Below, piece after piece: positions 22,001-33,102 of a stretch of DNA of 64,000 nt; the first letter of the stretch is position 1; every line of letters begins with the position of its first letter. The DNA lies in NCBI GenBank assembly GCA_023053545.1, contig JAKZAN010000004.1, positions 372,001 through 436,000 on the forward strand, written 5' to 3'. Made by a program: the position numbers and the translations under genes. This DNA comes from Lepidurus packardi. Taxonomy: Eukaryota > Arthropoda > Branchiopoda > Notostraca > Triopsidae. Below the pieces are notes generated by a model. It had not been told where the DNA came from. It ran no database searches and worked only from the letters and a program-made list of their open reading frames with translations.

Positions 22001-23138
22001 AGGAACGAAAGTCGTAATCCCCGACGCTTTAACCGACCGGTTAGTCGAAGTTGCACATCGGAATCACTTAGGTATCGTCAAAACGAAAGGATTACTGCGA
22101 GAAAAAGTATGGTTTCCTAATATGGACCAACTAGTTGAAAGCAAAATCAATCATTGCATTCCTTGCCAGTCTTGTTCTACGAAAAATCAACCAGAGCCAC
22201 TGCAAATGTCAACCTTACCTGCCCTTCCGTGGACTGAAATAAGTATCGACTTTGCAGAAATGCCAAATGGAGAGTACCTGTTGGTCGCATACGACGACTA
22301 CTCCCGCTATCCCGTAGTTAGCAAGGTATCGTCTACCTCAGCAGCAGCCGTTACTCCAAAACTAGACGAAGTTTTTTCGTTATTCGGTATACCGGAAACC
22401 GTCAAGTCGGATAATGGCCCACCCTTCAACAGTGCGGAGTTTGCTCATTTTGCCAAGAGCATGAATTTTCAACACCGTAAGGTGACGCCTTGTTGGCCCC
22501 AAGCTAATGGAGGTGTGGAAAGATTTATGAGGACGATCAAGAAAGCTCTTCGTTGCGCTGTCGCCGAAGGAGCAAACTGGAAACAAAGAATTTCAAGTTT
22601 CTTACTTGATTACCGTGCCGCACCACATCCTAGCACTGGAAAGTCACCGGGGTTCCTAATGTTTGGCAGACCCTTAAGGACAAAACTACCTCAACTTCCG
22701 GCTAAACCGTCCAACGATGAAGTCCGCGAGCGTGATGCTACATACAAGTCTAAGGTAAAGATGCATGCGGACAAACAGTCAAAACATCGCGAAATCCAAG
22801 TGGGAGACGTGGTCCTGCTGAAGCGAGATAAGATCACCTGCAAGCTTCAAACACCGTTTTACACTGAACCCTTCAAAGTCATCCAACAGAACGGGACAAT
22901 GATCACAGCAGAAAACGGATCACGCCGTGTCACCCGTAACGTCACCTTCTTTAGGAAGTATCATGGCGATATCATTTCAGATAACCAGAACCATGTTCAA
23001 GAAAACGATGAAGAATTCATTACTGTTCCTGAAGGCGAACCGCCAGAAGTTAACGCACCGAATGAAATCCAACCGTTGAGACATAGCCTCAGGGAACGCC
23101 GCGCGCCAAGAAATTTGCAAGATTTCGTCGTGAATTAA
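19089..23138 (+). CDS. Gag-Pol polyprotein of Ty3/gypsy element (1,349 aa)
   Basis: A single uninterrupted frame encodes Gag (residues 1 to about 210) with a Cys/His-rich region that includes a canonical zinc knuckle (CSRCGKFNHFADQC) after two irregular Cys-rich repeats (CRNCG...). Next comes an aspartic protease (MMIDTGSTCN) and reverse transcriptase with the core SDDILV in place of the usual YxDD. RNase H follows (IVDASAKGLGAILVQ), then integrase with an HHCC zinc domain (HRNHLG...CIPCQSC) and a DDE core (SIDFAEMP, KSDNGPPFNS, NGGVERFM). Domain order PR-RT-RH-IN is typical of Ty3/gypsy. Gag and Pol are fused without a frameshift. No env. A Mag-like clade would fit but needs a phylogeny. Confidence 0.93.
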   Translation: MASLPPYEPFRISMDPQSVSTRWEQWLSGFENLLEALDVIEKEDDKEARKLAIDRRRKAMLLYYAGEEVVNVFNGIPEKPEEKNTFSKLKPLLNKYFLPKKNLELEIFRFRQLRQDDSETMDIFATRLRVQAQRCEFQDLEAEVKLQIIQGCKSSAFRKLFLREKMSLTKMLDHARSSEAADLYEENLQKNSDQSAMAVKTRNFNSNAAPETPKSKTHNVCRNCGGSWPHNSSPCPMQNRCRNCGRSWPHQKDKPCPAKGKTCSRCGKFNHFADQCKSSQMGKSTSRTDHVHQIQQGDSSDESVLRIQSKGESSAIAQIGICGDSIPMMIDTGSTCNLLSEKTYKTLRNAAPLEPVENEVTAYGKRKISILGSFTTLLTSKYASVLTTVYVSNDEDAECLLSRKISEELGLVIFTNVVSTEDGHSQLKKDFPKLFCGLGKLEGHQVKLYIDSSVAAVARKHRRVGFHLRKAMAEELDRLLENDIIEPVLDGPTPWVSPCLIIPKPKQPGKYRVCVDMRAPNKAILRTRHVIPTVEDLIVDLNGAKFFSKLDMNQGYHQLELHPDSRFITTFATHRGLFRYKRLNFGINCASEIFDDIVRQIVSGIPGVINRSDDILVTGRNKEEHDLNLKEVLRRLSEKNITLNFEKCEFEKKQLTFYGLKFSAEGLAPDEDKIKAINNAPQPESAEGVASFLGMITFCSRFIKDAASIAEPLRKLTHQDNPWVWGPQEEYAFQELKKRLREATTLAYYNIEKPTALIVDASAKGLGAILVQVSKDGQETPVAFASRRLTDVESRYSQTEREALAITWAIFHFHLYVAGKSFKVITDHKPLVTLFNKPLIQPPARIERWILKLQQYEFSVDYRPGKNNPADFMSRHPILDASVSSREETLAENYINAVCLKSEPKTVSLQEIADASENDKSLQAIVKILKKVKQSGPLDFNEAEEKRFKVLKQCMDQMSVIPWQKGEFVLKGTKVVIPDALTDRLVEVAHRNHLGIVKTKGLLREKVWFPNMDQLVESKINHCIPCQSCSTKNQPEPLQMSTLPALPWTEISIDFAEMPNGEYLLVAYDDYSRYPVVSKVSSTSAAAVTPKLDEVFSLFGIPETVKSDNGPPFNSAEFAHFAKSMNFQHRKVTPCWPQANGGVERFMRTIKKALRCAVAEGANWKQRISSFLLDYRAAPHPSTGKSPGFLMFGRPLRTKLPQLPAKPSNDEVRERDATYKSKVKMHADKQSKHREIQVGDVVLLKRDKITCKLQTPFYTEPFKVIQQNGTMITAENGSRRVTRNVTFFRKYHGDIISDNQNHVQENDEEFITVPEGEPPEVNAPNEIQPLRHSLRERRAPRNLQDFVVN

Positions 23139-23230
23139 AGAGTTCAAAGTGATTTTTTTTTTCTCTTCCTTATGTTGCAAGTCAATCATTTAAGTTCGGT
23201 TCATTTTTTTTTTGCATTTGATTAATTTGG

Positions 23231-23233
<3 letters not shown>

Positions 23234-23279
<46 letters not shown>
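23234..23279 (+). repeat. Poly-A tract upstream of the 3' LTR
   Basis: Forty-six consecutive A residues followed by GAGTGA and the 3' LTR. It lies in the position of the polypurine tract. The long homopolymer may be inaccurate in length. Confidence 0.85.
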
Positions 23280-23282
<3 letters not shown>

Positions 23283-23285
23283 TGA

Positions 23286-23466
23286 TGTAATGTAGCGACC
23301 GATGATAGATGGCGCCAGGGAATGGGAAAAGGAGGTTAGTTAAAAGTACAATACAGGAGACTAACGAGCAGACCAAAAACACACTCTAGGATTATCTGAT
23401 ATATCGACCTTAATAACGGTCATCAGTGATCATTACAGCTGTGGTTAAACACACGTAATCACTACA
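23286..23466 (+). repeat. 3' LTR (181 bp)
   Basis: Same sequence as the 5' LTR, followed by the target duplication GTCAA at 23467-23471. Confidence 0.95.
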
Positions 23467-25559
23467 GTCAAGTTCAAAAATGACGCCTGCAAAGGCAGCA
23501 ATAGCTACAATGGGACGTGCTTAACTTCCGCCGAATGTGCTACAGCTGGTGGAACTGCGGCTGGCTCTTGCGCCTCTGGATTTGGAGTTTGCTGCACCCG
23601 TAAGATACATTTTGAATTAAACTAACGCAGTCCAACGCTCAAATTTCCCATTTTAGTCATCATATCGAAATGCGGGCAAAGCACGTCGAGAAACTGCACG
23701 TATTTCACGAACCCCGGTGGTGTGGGTACAACGTATTCCACCGGCGGTCAATGTTCGATGACGGTCAAGAAATGCGATGCCAACGTTTGTCAATTGCGGG
23801 TGGACTTTATTTCGTTCAGTATCACACAGCCGACCAACAGCAGTAACAACCTTTGCCTTACGGACATATTCACGGTCAGCGGAGCTTCTAACAACATGCC
23901 AGCAATCTGCGGTGACAATGCTGGACAACATAGTAAGGAATTACTATACGTGTTTCTTATTATTCCAGTATTTTGCACGCAGTACTCGTTTAGTTCATGA
24001 TTTTTTAAAATAATTTTTAGTGTATCTTGATGCGACGACTAGTCAGGAAAGTTGGACTCTCAACTGTATGCTTTCCGGAAGTTCGTCTCGAACGTGGAAT
24101 TTGAAATTAACCCAGATTCCTTGCAACTCACGGCTTACAGGTGTGTAGACACGAATCCATTCATCTAATGACAACTAAATTTTGAATCATTCTGAATTAC
24201 GTTTTATTCATACAGCGCCGAGCGATTGCCTTCAATACTTCACGGAAGCCTCTGGGACGATTAAGAGCTATAATTTCGATTTTGTTCCTAATACCGATCC
24301 AGCGAGGCAGATTTCTAACCAAGACTACTCCATCTGCATCCGCAAAAACCAGGGGTTTTGTGGAATCTGCTACACCGCTTGTACGGATTCTGTGAATTCA
24401 GCTAACCCGGTCTCTTTTACCATCACTGAATCCATAGCGACCCGAAACTTTGCACGCAACGAACAAGCATTAGCGGTAGCTGCAGTAGCTGCAGTACCTG
24501 CGGTACCTTCCACCCCCCCCCCTGGTCCTAGCTATCCTATCGGTATTCCTGCCATTCCTGGCGTTCCTGCTGTTGCGGCCGTTCCGGGCATTCTTGGCGG
24601 TTGTGCCAAAGATTGGGTCTCGATTCCTTGCGGCACTGATCAAACTAATTCTGCATTACTATCAGTTGTCGGAGATTACACAACTCAGTGCGTTGACAAG
24701 TTTTGTGGGAGATTCTTCAACCCGATCAATGGCCTTGCTACCAATGCAGCTGTATACAGTAAACATTGTCACATTTTAGCTTAATTACAATCTTAAAGTG
24801 CTCCGTTTCCCTCGCAGGTTACCGGACTCCGTTCGAAATTCGCTACTACACCGACAGCACGGAAACTGACGATGCTGCTAACATTTGTTTCTGCCTCAAC
24901 TATGTTCAACAAGCCTGTACCTCGACCGGGTAATACGTACCAGCGATGAAAAGCCTTTGGCAGGATGATCACCCTTTTGAACCGCAATTTCTTTCACCTT
25001 TTGCACCTTTTAGACATGTAACCATTAATTTATTGTGTGCAAATTTGCGATTTCTTTTCCGCAAGATAAAATGTTACGATGCTATTCTGGCGTTTATCCA
25101 TGGACGACGTTTCCAAGCTCGTGTTTTAAAAAATATAATTCTAAGACCATTGCTACCAAGACTTCTGCAAAGAAATGTCGCGACGATGTAGGGTCGTTCA
25201 GCAATGGGTTAGAGAAGTCGCACGGAAACGGGACTACCAATGGCGGCTCTGCTTCTCCTGTAGATAATGCTACTCTGTCTTGCCAGTCTGAACCTTAAAA
25301 TCTATAAGAATACTGTAAAAGGGAAGAATCGTATCTTTATTAATGTTCTCAAAGCTCCCTAGATGTTTTCATTAATGTTCCCAAAGCTCCCTAGATGTCG
25401 TGTCTTGTATAGCTAAGGAGTGCAACAGGTTCTCCAGTTTCGGAAATCCGAGATAAAAATGACACTAGTGTGTATTATGGTTTCAAAACGTTCTCGGAAA
25501 ACGAATGACAAACGGGTGGTCACTCGAATTCAAAAATGGTAGTTGGATTGTAAATACAT

Positions 25560-25717
25560 TAGTTTAGGTTAGGTTAGGTTAAGTTAGGATAGGTTAGGTT
25601 AGGTTTAGGTTAGGTTAGTTTAGGTTTGATTAGGTTAGTTTAGGTTTGATTAGGTTAGGATATTAAGTTAGGTTAGCTTAGGTTAGGTTATTAAGTTAGG
25701 TTAGATTTGGTTAGCTT
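25560..25717. repeat. Interstitial TTAGG array, second copy
   Basis: Copy of 12944-13101 at offset 12,616 with no visible length change between copies, so the duplication is young compared with expected repeat instability. Confidence 0.85.
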
Positions 25718-26101
25718 CACGATTCTCATCAATTTTCGTTGATGAGAGTCGCTAAAATTTGAATTTTCTTTCACTCCACTAGCTGAAAAAAGAAGAATTC
25801 ATTGTTGGCCAATGACACATTAGTGTCATGTTTGACCCAGGGACACTTTACGTACGTATGTAACTAAATCCGGAGAACGTGTTGAAGGAGTGGCTACAGA
25901 GTCGTATCCGGTCGTCTGTGGCAGCTCGTAGCGGAGATTTGTAGAGTGAGTCAAGGCGAGGTATTTGACTGTTGGTGTTTGACGAGTGATATTACAGTGG
26001 TTTCTTTGACAATTCCCAGGTGTTTTGCAAAGCCATTTACCAATGAAATAAATTAAAACTTTCCCCTCACAACACTTTCTTACACATGGAAAAAATCGTG
26101 C

Positions 26102-29100
26102 TTAATTCGTCTGCTTGGCCAAACCATGTCTGAAGTGCTCAATCAAGAAGGCCAACGCCGATAAGCCAATTCCTAAGCCGAGTAAAGCAAAAGCAGTTTG
26201 CAATTGCGATACAGTGAGCACATCCACCACCGGGACCAAATTGGCGGGATTGAAACACGGGATGTTTGGAATGTACTTCTGGTTAAAGTACGTCAAGAGT
26301 CCACCTTCCATAGCCACCATCACCCTTTGTTATCGATTTTTTACCAAAGAATCTGCAACTGGTTTCGTTCGTTAAGTCATTCTCAAAAATTTACTTGGTC
26401 CTTAAGGCTTCGGTAAGAGCCGGTACGTGTTTGGACGTGTACCAACCCACCACATCCAAGCCTAGCCCCTCCTCCTTGGCCAAGGTCATGCGGCATTTAT
26501 GCTGCGTACGGAAATCCCTCAAAATGGCGGATTCCGCCATCGGCCTCCCCTTTCATTAACAAAGTAAAACTTATCTTCAAACCTTCTTTGAAATTAATGC
26601 AATGAAACGTATACGGTAATATAAGCATAGCCTCCTTCTAAAACCTTTTCTACGGCCTCGCTATCAAAATCCACCATTGTATCTGGGTTGTTCCGGTAGA
26701 TGTCGCCCATAGCTTTGGGAATTCCCGAGGTTGCCTCCTAAAAACATTTTTTTTTTAAGTTTTAAGATTATGCCGAAGCTAGTTTCTTAAGACAAAAAAA
26801 GGCAATAAATAGTATTACCAAGAAGTCGGTGGCGAAAATGTGTCCGCGATTCACTACCGGCTTTAGGCTTCGCTTGGAAATGAAATCCTGGAAAGTTTCA
26901 ATGAGCGGCTGAGCCACTGGGGCACTGATGAAGGAGATCAGAATCGAAGTGTAGGTGTAGACGATAATTACTGCAGCCAGATTCCAACCCGTGGTTACTA
27001 CCCGGCCGGGTAAATGTTTGGGGCTGAAACCGCCTAACGTTGTTGTTTTATTTTAACGTGGAAGACACATGGTCAAGTAATAAACGAGTTTAAATTAATT
27101 TTACCTTGGCCAGAAATGAGCGAAACGTTGTACAGAAGATCTAGACCGTAATCAGTTTCGTCCCCAAAGATCTTCGAGAAAATCCACATGGTACTGGCCA
27201 CAGCGACGGTACTGGCAACAATAACTAGCCATACCTTTGTGCCAATGTTCAAGATTCAAGACAGCAAATGACTGATTTGAAACTGTTATAGCTTAAGTGA
27301 TGAAATTTCTATTAATCAGATGTAAAAGATAAATTGCTAATGTATTACTAACAATATAAAGTAAATAAAGTGCTAGTAGTAATGAATATGATAGCTTATT
27401 GTCAAATTGAAGATTTGTTTTTACTTTTTTACGCAAGGTTTTCGCAAAACAATAACAAACACCAGCGCCATCTATGAGTATTTCGTATCGACAAGCTAAG
27501 GTATACGTCAGCCTTAAAAAAGTACGGTTTGGAAAGGGTTATACTTCTGGTTGGTAGGGTTTCGTGTTGGAGAGCACGTCGTACTGGATAGTAGGTGGCG
27601 GGATGACCACACCCCAGCGACCGTAGAACGTTGGCCAAACGATATCCAAAAAGGGCTGGTAGCGTCGCTCAAACACGAACGGGAAGATGGTAATGTCCAC
27701 TTGCTAAAATTATTTTGCTTTGGCGTTTACTATCATTCGATGTTTCGATATGTCAAAAAGCCGAAGTATGGAGCTTACGTGTGTTACTGCGTTCCCTACT
27801 AAGCCCTCGCCGGTACCGTTAACGACCACCGTACTGCCGAACGTCCCAGCCTCTGGTCTTATCACCGAGCTCCTTAATTCGGTATATTGTATTTTTCTTA
27901 TTTTTTTTTTTTTTTTTTAGATTTTTTTCTTTTTATTTACCTTAGATGGAGACTACTCATGAGACTATCAAAGAGTTCCATATTACTCCCACGCCAGCTG
28001 ACCAAAGTACCGTCTGCGGTGCGCTCGCTCGACACGAACGGGGGCATCTGGATTTAGAATTTGTAGAAATATATACAAAATTAGAAGAAGCTTAGGGGAA
28101 AACTTTTACTTCCAGAGATCCAACTAAGATATGCTGACGTTCCCAGTCTGACAGAGTACATCGACGGTCGATGTAACTGAACTGGTGAATTTGCGGAAGT
28201 ACGGTTCCATTATTTCGCCCAAGGCTGACTCTTCTACTGGCGTCTTTGTGCCAATCTTGTAGGATTCCCAGTAGAGCGGACTGTCCTGTAGCAATGGGTT
28301 GCGGGATGCGGAGATGGGTGACACAGGAAAGTGTGTTTAAGACCAGCAATCGCACCGTTCGCGAAGGGAAATTTTCTAAATGAAGTGGGTGCAGCAACGG
28401 AAATTTTCCTTGAGCAACAATGAAAAGCACGTCGCTGTGAGGCGGAGGGAAGTTTTTTAAAATCCCTATTTTTAAAAAATAAGAAATTACACAATTAATA
28501 TTAGATTTTTTTTATGAAGTAGGAGTCTCTTTCTATACTCAGTCGTTGATAAGGAATCATCGCACTGATGACTTCCGAATATCCATCTTGCAACTGCAAC
28601 TCCCGGACGGCCAACTCCATCACGTTTTTCTCACGCAGTTCCAATTTTGGAAGGTCAGGAGACAGAAATGCTACTGTTAACAAGTAAAAAAGACAACTAT
28701 TAAGGCTCCCGTATACCTTAGCTTGTTGATGCGAAACAGTCACAGATGGCGCTGGTTTGTTATTCTTTTGCTTCAGAAAAGTGCAAAATTCATGTTACTA
28801 CTTTATTACTCACTGGAAAAAAGGTCGACTGGTTGTGCACTAGCTGTTAGTATGCGCAAGTTTACCGTCAAAGAATTTTTTCAGTGTTCCGAAATTCCCT
28901 ATGATAACCGCCTACACCGAGTTAAGGCCATGGTGTACATCTTAGATCATATACACTATTGATAGGACACGGCTATGTGGACCATAGGATGTGGACGGCT
29001 GTGCTCGGCTTAACTTCAAACTCAGCCGCCATTGTTGTGGCCAAATCTAGGCGCGCTTTATGAAACTTTGCTAGAGAGACGCATGCCACATAATTCCTTT

Positions 29101-30069
29101 TGTCTTATAAGCTGATTCGTAGTATAAGCCAATTTGAAATTACTGTGAATAAGTTCAGACGGGAAAAAAATGGGCCGAACAAATCCTTTGACTTCGTTTT
29201 GGACTCCCTACAACCCTTTTCCATTGCCCAAGCAATCCTACGTTAGTTCATGGATACCTGTTCGAAATACTTATCTATAAAAAAAATATTAGACATAAAA
29301 AATAACGTTCATATGAAAGGCTATATTCTTCCCATTTTTCTCTCTTTTCTTATAACCTGGGAAGGAGCACTTTTGCACCATTGTTTCTCATGGAATCCTA
29401 CAAAAGCCGAACCATGGAAACGAAGATGATTATAAACAAAAATCGCCGTTGCTGTGGCCAAATCTACGACTGTGCCACCCTTTACTCCACAAACGTCGCA
29501 GTGTAGCCATGCCCTATCTATAGTATATATGATCTAAGGTGTACTTCAAGTAGTTGATCATGATTTGTCAGAAGGGGGCACTGATGTCATACCCGTTCTC
29601 AATGTAATTTCATAAGCTTCAAATATGTTTTTAAAATAAGCAGAAAGAGATCATTGAAAAACTATTTTTTTTTTTAAATGTCTTAATAGGAAAATCTAGT
29701 CCCGTCACTTCCTATATGATTTATTTGAAGTTTTAAAAATTTTACTCTAGATACAAAATTTATGGGAAAACGTATTAACAAAAGCTTACTAGTTGCACTA
29801 GGTAAATACATCCCATGCATTACTCTCACAATCTAATTTCATTATATTCCACAGATAATAAGAATGTTCGAATCCAAGTTGGCTACACAGCGCCACTAGA
29901 GGTTGGAGTACACCGTGGTCTTAAGGTATACAGGGGCCACAAATTCAATGCAGTATGGATGCTAGCTTAACCCAGTTAAAAATTGGATAAAAACAAATAG
30001 CTTACCTAAGGTTCTTCCTAAACTGTCCTGGGCTAGGAGCAGTACGACGAGACATTTCAATAGCCTCAT
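26102..30069 (-). CDS. Ionotropic receptor (IR family), copy 2, 594 aa
   Basis: Exons, 5' to 3': 30006-30069, 28539-28673, 28110-28465, 27941-28047, 27779-27896, 27545-27703, 27105-27234, 26819-27033, 26615-26737, 26395-26549, 26102-26324. The model is the 12,616-bp offset copy of the IR gene at 13486-17453, and no coding difference was noticed on reading. Phases and stop are preserved, so both copies should be functional. Recent duplication raises IR dosage without sequence divergence. It is divergent from the solo-LTR-bearing CUB copy 3. Confidence 0.85.
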
Positions 30070-31127
30070 CCCGGACGCCACGTTTAGTGATTGACTATAT
30101 AGGTAGTATTTGGGGCAGCTTGGCTTCTACTGGTCCGGGTAACTACAACAGCCACACCATTTATATACTCCCAATGTGCTGAGATTAGCTCATTTATTAA
30201 CCGGGCCTGTTATGTGCTAGTTGTCAGGAAATCGCCTGCGGGTAGGAGAACTCTCGGGATCTTCTGCTTAGTACTTAAAGTGGCATAATATCGTGCCTTA
30301 TACCTTACTCCGCCCTTCAAGTTATACAGCTTTGGACGCTCCCAGGCTCCCTATTAGAGGTGGATTTCAGTAAACACATTTCTAATGGATGTGATTTGGG
30401 GTTGGGCTTTAGATCCTACCGTTTTGATCAGTTACCTAAATTATTCACCTCTGCAAAATGCAAAACGGATTAGCGGGCCGCAAAGTATATCTACATCCTA
30501 CTAACGCCTTGGACTGAAAACATTCCAAGTCTGTAATTAAATGTTTTTTGTGGGTTTTTGGTGTAATGCGTAGCGTAGGCGGAATCCTTTTGTTAGTTTT
30601 TTACTGAACTTCCTGGGATTTATAGGAGCATAATTGTCAGGGCCTGCTCTTCCAAGAGGCTTGTGCAAGGTCCGGTATTTTTTTCCAACAGAAATGAATG
30701 AGCTTGGTTTGGTCCATGGTGAATTGGGGTTGTAAGTCATGGCTTCATTTGGAGAGTAAAGAGAAACGTTTAAATTGTACGTGCTTTTACTAAAATATTC
30801 ATAAAAATTACCTGAACTTTTTAAGTAAATTAATTTTGCTCCGAACTTTCGTAGTTTCACCCTTTTCTAAGTAAGCTTCACGTATTTTTACTTTTCATTT
30901 TTACGGTGTATGCAATTAGGGGACCGCTCAACGCATAAAAACTATAGGGTGAACCACAACTGTTATTTACCCGTTTACCGACTATAGGACTTTGCTCTAT
31001 GCCGACTAAACAGCAACCAACTTCCTAGATAAATGCGTTTTTACCATATGCAAAGAAAAAAGAAAACGCACAACTAGGTATTATAAAAGGAGTGTGGTAT
31101 CAGTCAGTCGGCACAAGTATCGCAGCC

Positions 31128-33102
31128 ATGGCAGTGGTAAGTTATGAGGAAGGTTTTTGTGAAAAGTCAAGATATTACGAGTTTTTAAACTTAATTTTAA
31201 AATGTACATTATTTTTTATTGCTTAGACTATGGAAAAGTTCATGTGGATTGTGGTGATCGTATGCCTGGAGGCCGTTTCAGCCGAGAACCGTGGCTGGGA
31301 ATCAGATCCGAATACGATTGGCAGAAATGTGACCTCTGACCTTCGTTCAGGCAAATGCAAGTGGGTGGTTTTTCGCAAAAAATTATGTTCTCATTTAGTT
31401 TGGTTTTAATTCGTTTTGATTTCGGCAGTCTTGTCATTGTTTTCCATCGTCAATGTAATGTAGCGACCGATGATAGATGGCGCCAGGGAATGGGAAAAGG
31501 AGGTTAGTTAAAAGTACAATACAGGAGACTAACGAGCAGACCAAAAACACACTCTAGGATTATCTGATATATCGACCTTAATAACGGTCATCAGTGATCA
31601 TTACAGCTGTGGTTAAACACACGTAATCACTACAGTCAAGTTCAAAAATGACGCCTGCAAAGGCAGCAATAGCTACAATGGGACGTGCTTAACTTCCGCC
31701 GAATGTGCTACAGCTGGTGGAACTGCGGCTGGCTCTTGCGCCTCTGGATTTGGAGTTTGCTGCACCCGTAAGATACATTTTGAATTAAACTAACGCAGTC
31801 CAACGCTCAAATTTCCCATTTTAGTCATCATATCGAAATGCGGGCAAAGCACGTCGAGAAACTGCACGTATTTCACGAACCCCGGTGGTGTGGGTACAAC
31901 GTATTCCACCGGCGGTCAATGTTCGATGACGGTCAAGAAATGCGATGCCAACGTTTGTCAATTGCGGGTGGACTTTATTTCGTTCAGTATCACACAGCCG
32001 ACCAACAGCAGTAACAACCTTTGCCTTACGGACATATTCACGGTCAGCGGAGCTTCTAACAACATGCCAGCAATCTGCGGTGACAATGCTGGACAACATA
32101 GTAAGGAATTACTATACGTGTTTCTTATTATTCCAGTATTTTGCACGCAGTACTCGTTTAGTTCATGATTTTTTAAAATAATTTTTAGTGTATCTTGATG
32201 CGACGACTAGTCAGGAAAGTTGGACTCTCAACTTTATGCTTTCCGGAAGTTCGTCTCGAACGTGGAATTTGAAATTAACCCAGATTCCTTGCGACTCACG
32301 GCTTACAGGTGTGTAGACACGAATCCATTCATCTAATGACAACTAAATTTTGAATCATTCTGAATTACGTTTTATTCATACAGCGCCGAGCGATTGCCTT
32401 CAATACTTCACGGAAGCCTCTGGGACGATTAAGAGCTATAATTTCGATTTTGTTCCTAATACCGATCCAGCGAGGCAGATTTCTAACCAAGACTACTCCA
32501 TCTGCATCCGCAAAAACCAGGGGTTTTGTGGAATCTGCTACACCGCTTGTACGGATTCTGTGAATTCAGCTAACCCGGTCTCTTTTACCATCACTGAATC
32601 CATAGCGACCCGAAACTTTGCACGCAACGAACAAGCATTAGCGGTAGCTGCAGTAGCTGCAGTACCTGCGGTACCTTCCACCCCCCCCCCCTGGTCCTAG
32701 CTATCCTATCGGTATTCCTGCCATTCCTGGCGTTCCTGCTGTTGCGGCCGTTCCGGGCATTCTTGGCGGTTGTGCCAAAGATTGGGTCTCGATTCCTTGC
32801 GGCACTGATCAAACTAATTCTGCATTACTATCAGTTGTCGGAGATTACACAACTCAGTGCGTTGACAAGTTTTGTGGGAGATTCTTCAACCCGATCAATG
32901 GCCTTGCTACCAATGCAGCTGTATACAGTAAACATTGTCACATTTTAGCTTAATTACAATCTTAAAGTGCTCCGTTTCCCTCGCAGGTTACCGGACTCCG
33001 TTCGAAATTCGCTACTACACCGACAGCACGGAAACTGACGATGCTGCTAACATTTGTTTCTGCCTCAACTATGTTCAACAAGCCTGTACCTCGACCGGGT
33101 AA
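31128..33102 (+). pseudogene. CUB-domain protein gene, copy 3, with solo LTR and frameshift
   Basis: Same seven exons as the intact copy, but exon 3 contains a 181-bp solo LTR plus 5-bp duplication (186 bp, a multiple of three). Although in frame, the LTR supplies an immediate TAG at 31461-31463. A second lesion is one extra C in the C-tract (11 instead of 10, about 32681-32691), which shifts frame and stops translation soon after. A TGT to TTT change near 32234 replaces a cysteine and CAA to CGA near 32292 changes an Asn to Asp. It has therefore decayed beyond copy 2. Confidence 0.85.
31454..31634 (+). repeat. Solo LTR of the Ty3/gypsy element
   Basis: A 181-bp sequence identical by eye to both LTRs of the complete element, flanked by GTCAA at 31449-31453 and 31635-31639. 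It sits at exactly the same base of CUB exon 3 as the complete copy. It is the product of LTR-LTR recombination after the insertion was duplicated, or of recombination between array units. Confidence 0.95.

Larger units (their letters stand above)
18838..23466 (+). mobile_element. Complete Ty3/gypsy-type LTR retrotransposon, 4,629 bp
   Basis: Bounded by two 181-bp direct LTRs (18838-19018 and 23286-23466) starting TGTAATG and ending CACTACA. By eye they are identical. A 5-bp target duplication GTCAA flanks it (18833-18837 and 23467-23471). Immediately after the 5' LTR, TTGGCGACGAGG is a probable primer-binding site; I do not assign the tRNA. A 46-A tract and GAGTGA precede the 3' LTR as the purine-rich tract. 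One long gag-pol frame fills the interior and there is no env-like ORF. Identical LTRs mean a very recent insertion. Confidence 0.95.
18512..24933 (+). pseudogene. CUB-domain protein gene, copy 2, split by LTR retrotransposon
   Basis: Exons correspond to the intact copy, with the third exon (starting 18813) cut after GTCAA at 18833-18837. The remainder resumes at 23467-23471 with the duplicated GTCAA and continues to TAA 24931-24933. The inserted element lies in the same orientation. A length of 4,634 (2 mod 3), stops in the LTR and the element's own ORF prevent a normal protein. Outside the insertion the exons look intact (the C-tract still has 10 C), so the disruption is recent. The promoter at about 18466 is retained. 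A chimeric transcript into the element is possible but not shown. Confidence 0.85.
17148..29763. repeat. Tandem array copy 2 (7,982 bp plus 4,634-bp insertion)
   Basis: The offset to copy 1 is 7,982 before the LTR element and 12,616 after it, so the insertion including its target duplication is exactly 4,634 bp. Content is otherwise as in copy 1, with only isolated differences, for example G to A near 25019. Confidence 0.9.

Noticed and set aside
18838..23466. Possible env gene or errantivirus identity
   Set aside because: The sequence between the integrase end (23138) and the 3' LTR is only about 150 bp of AT-rich DNA and poly-A. No env-like ORF exists.
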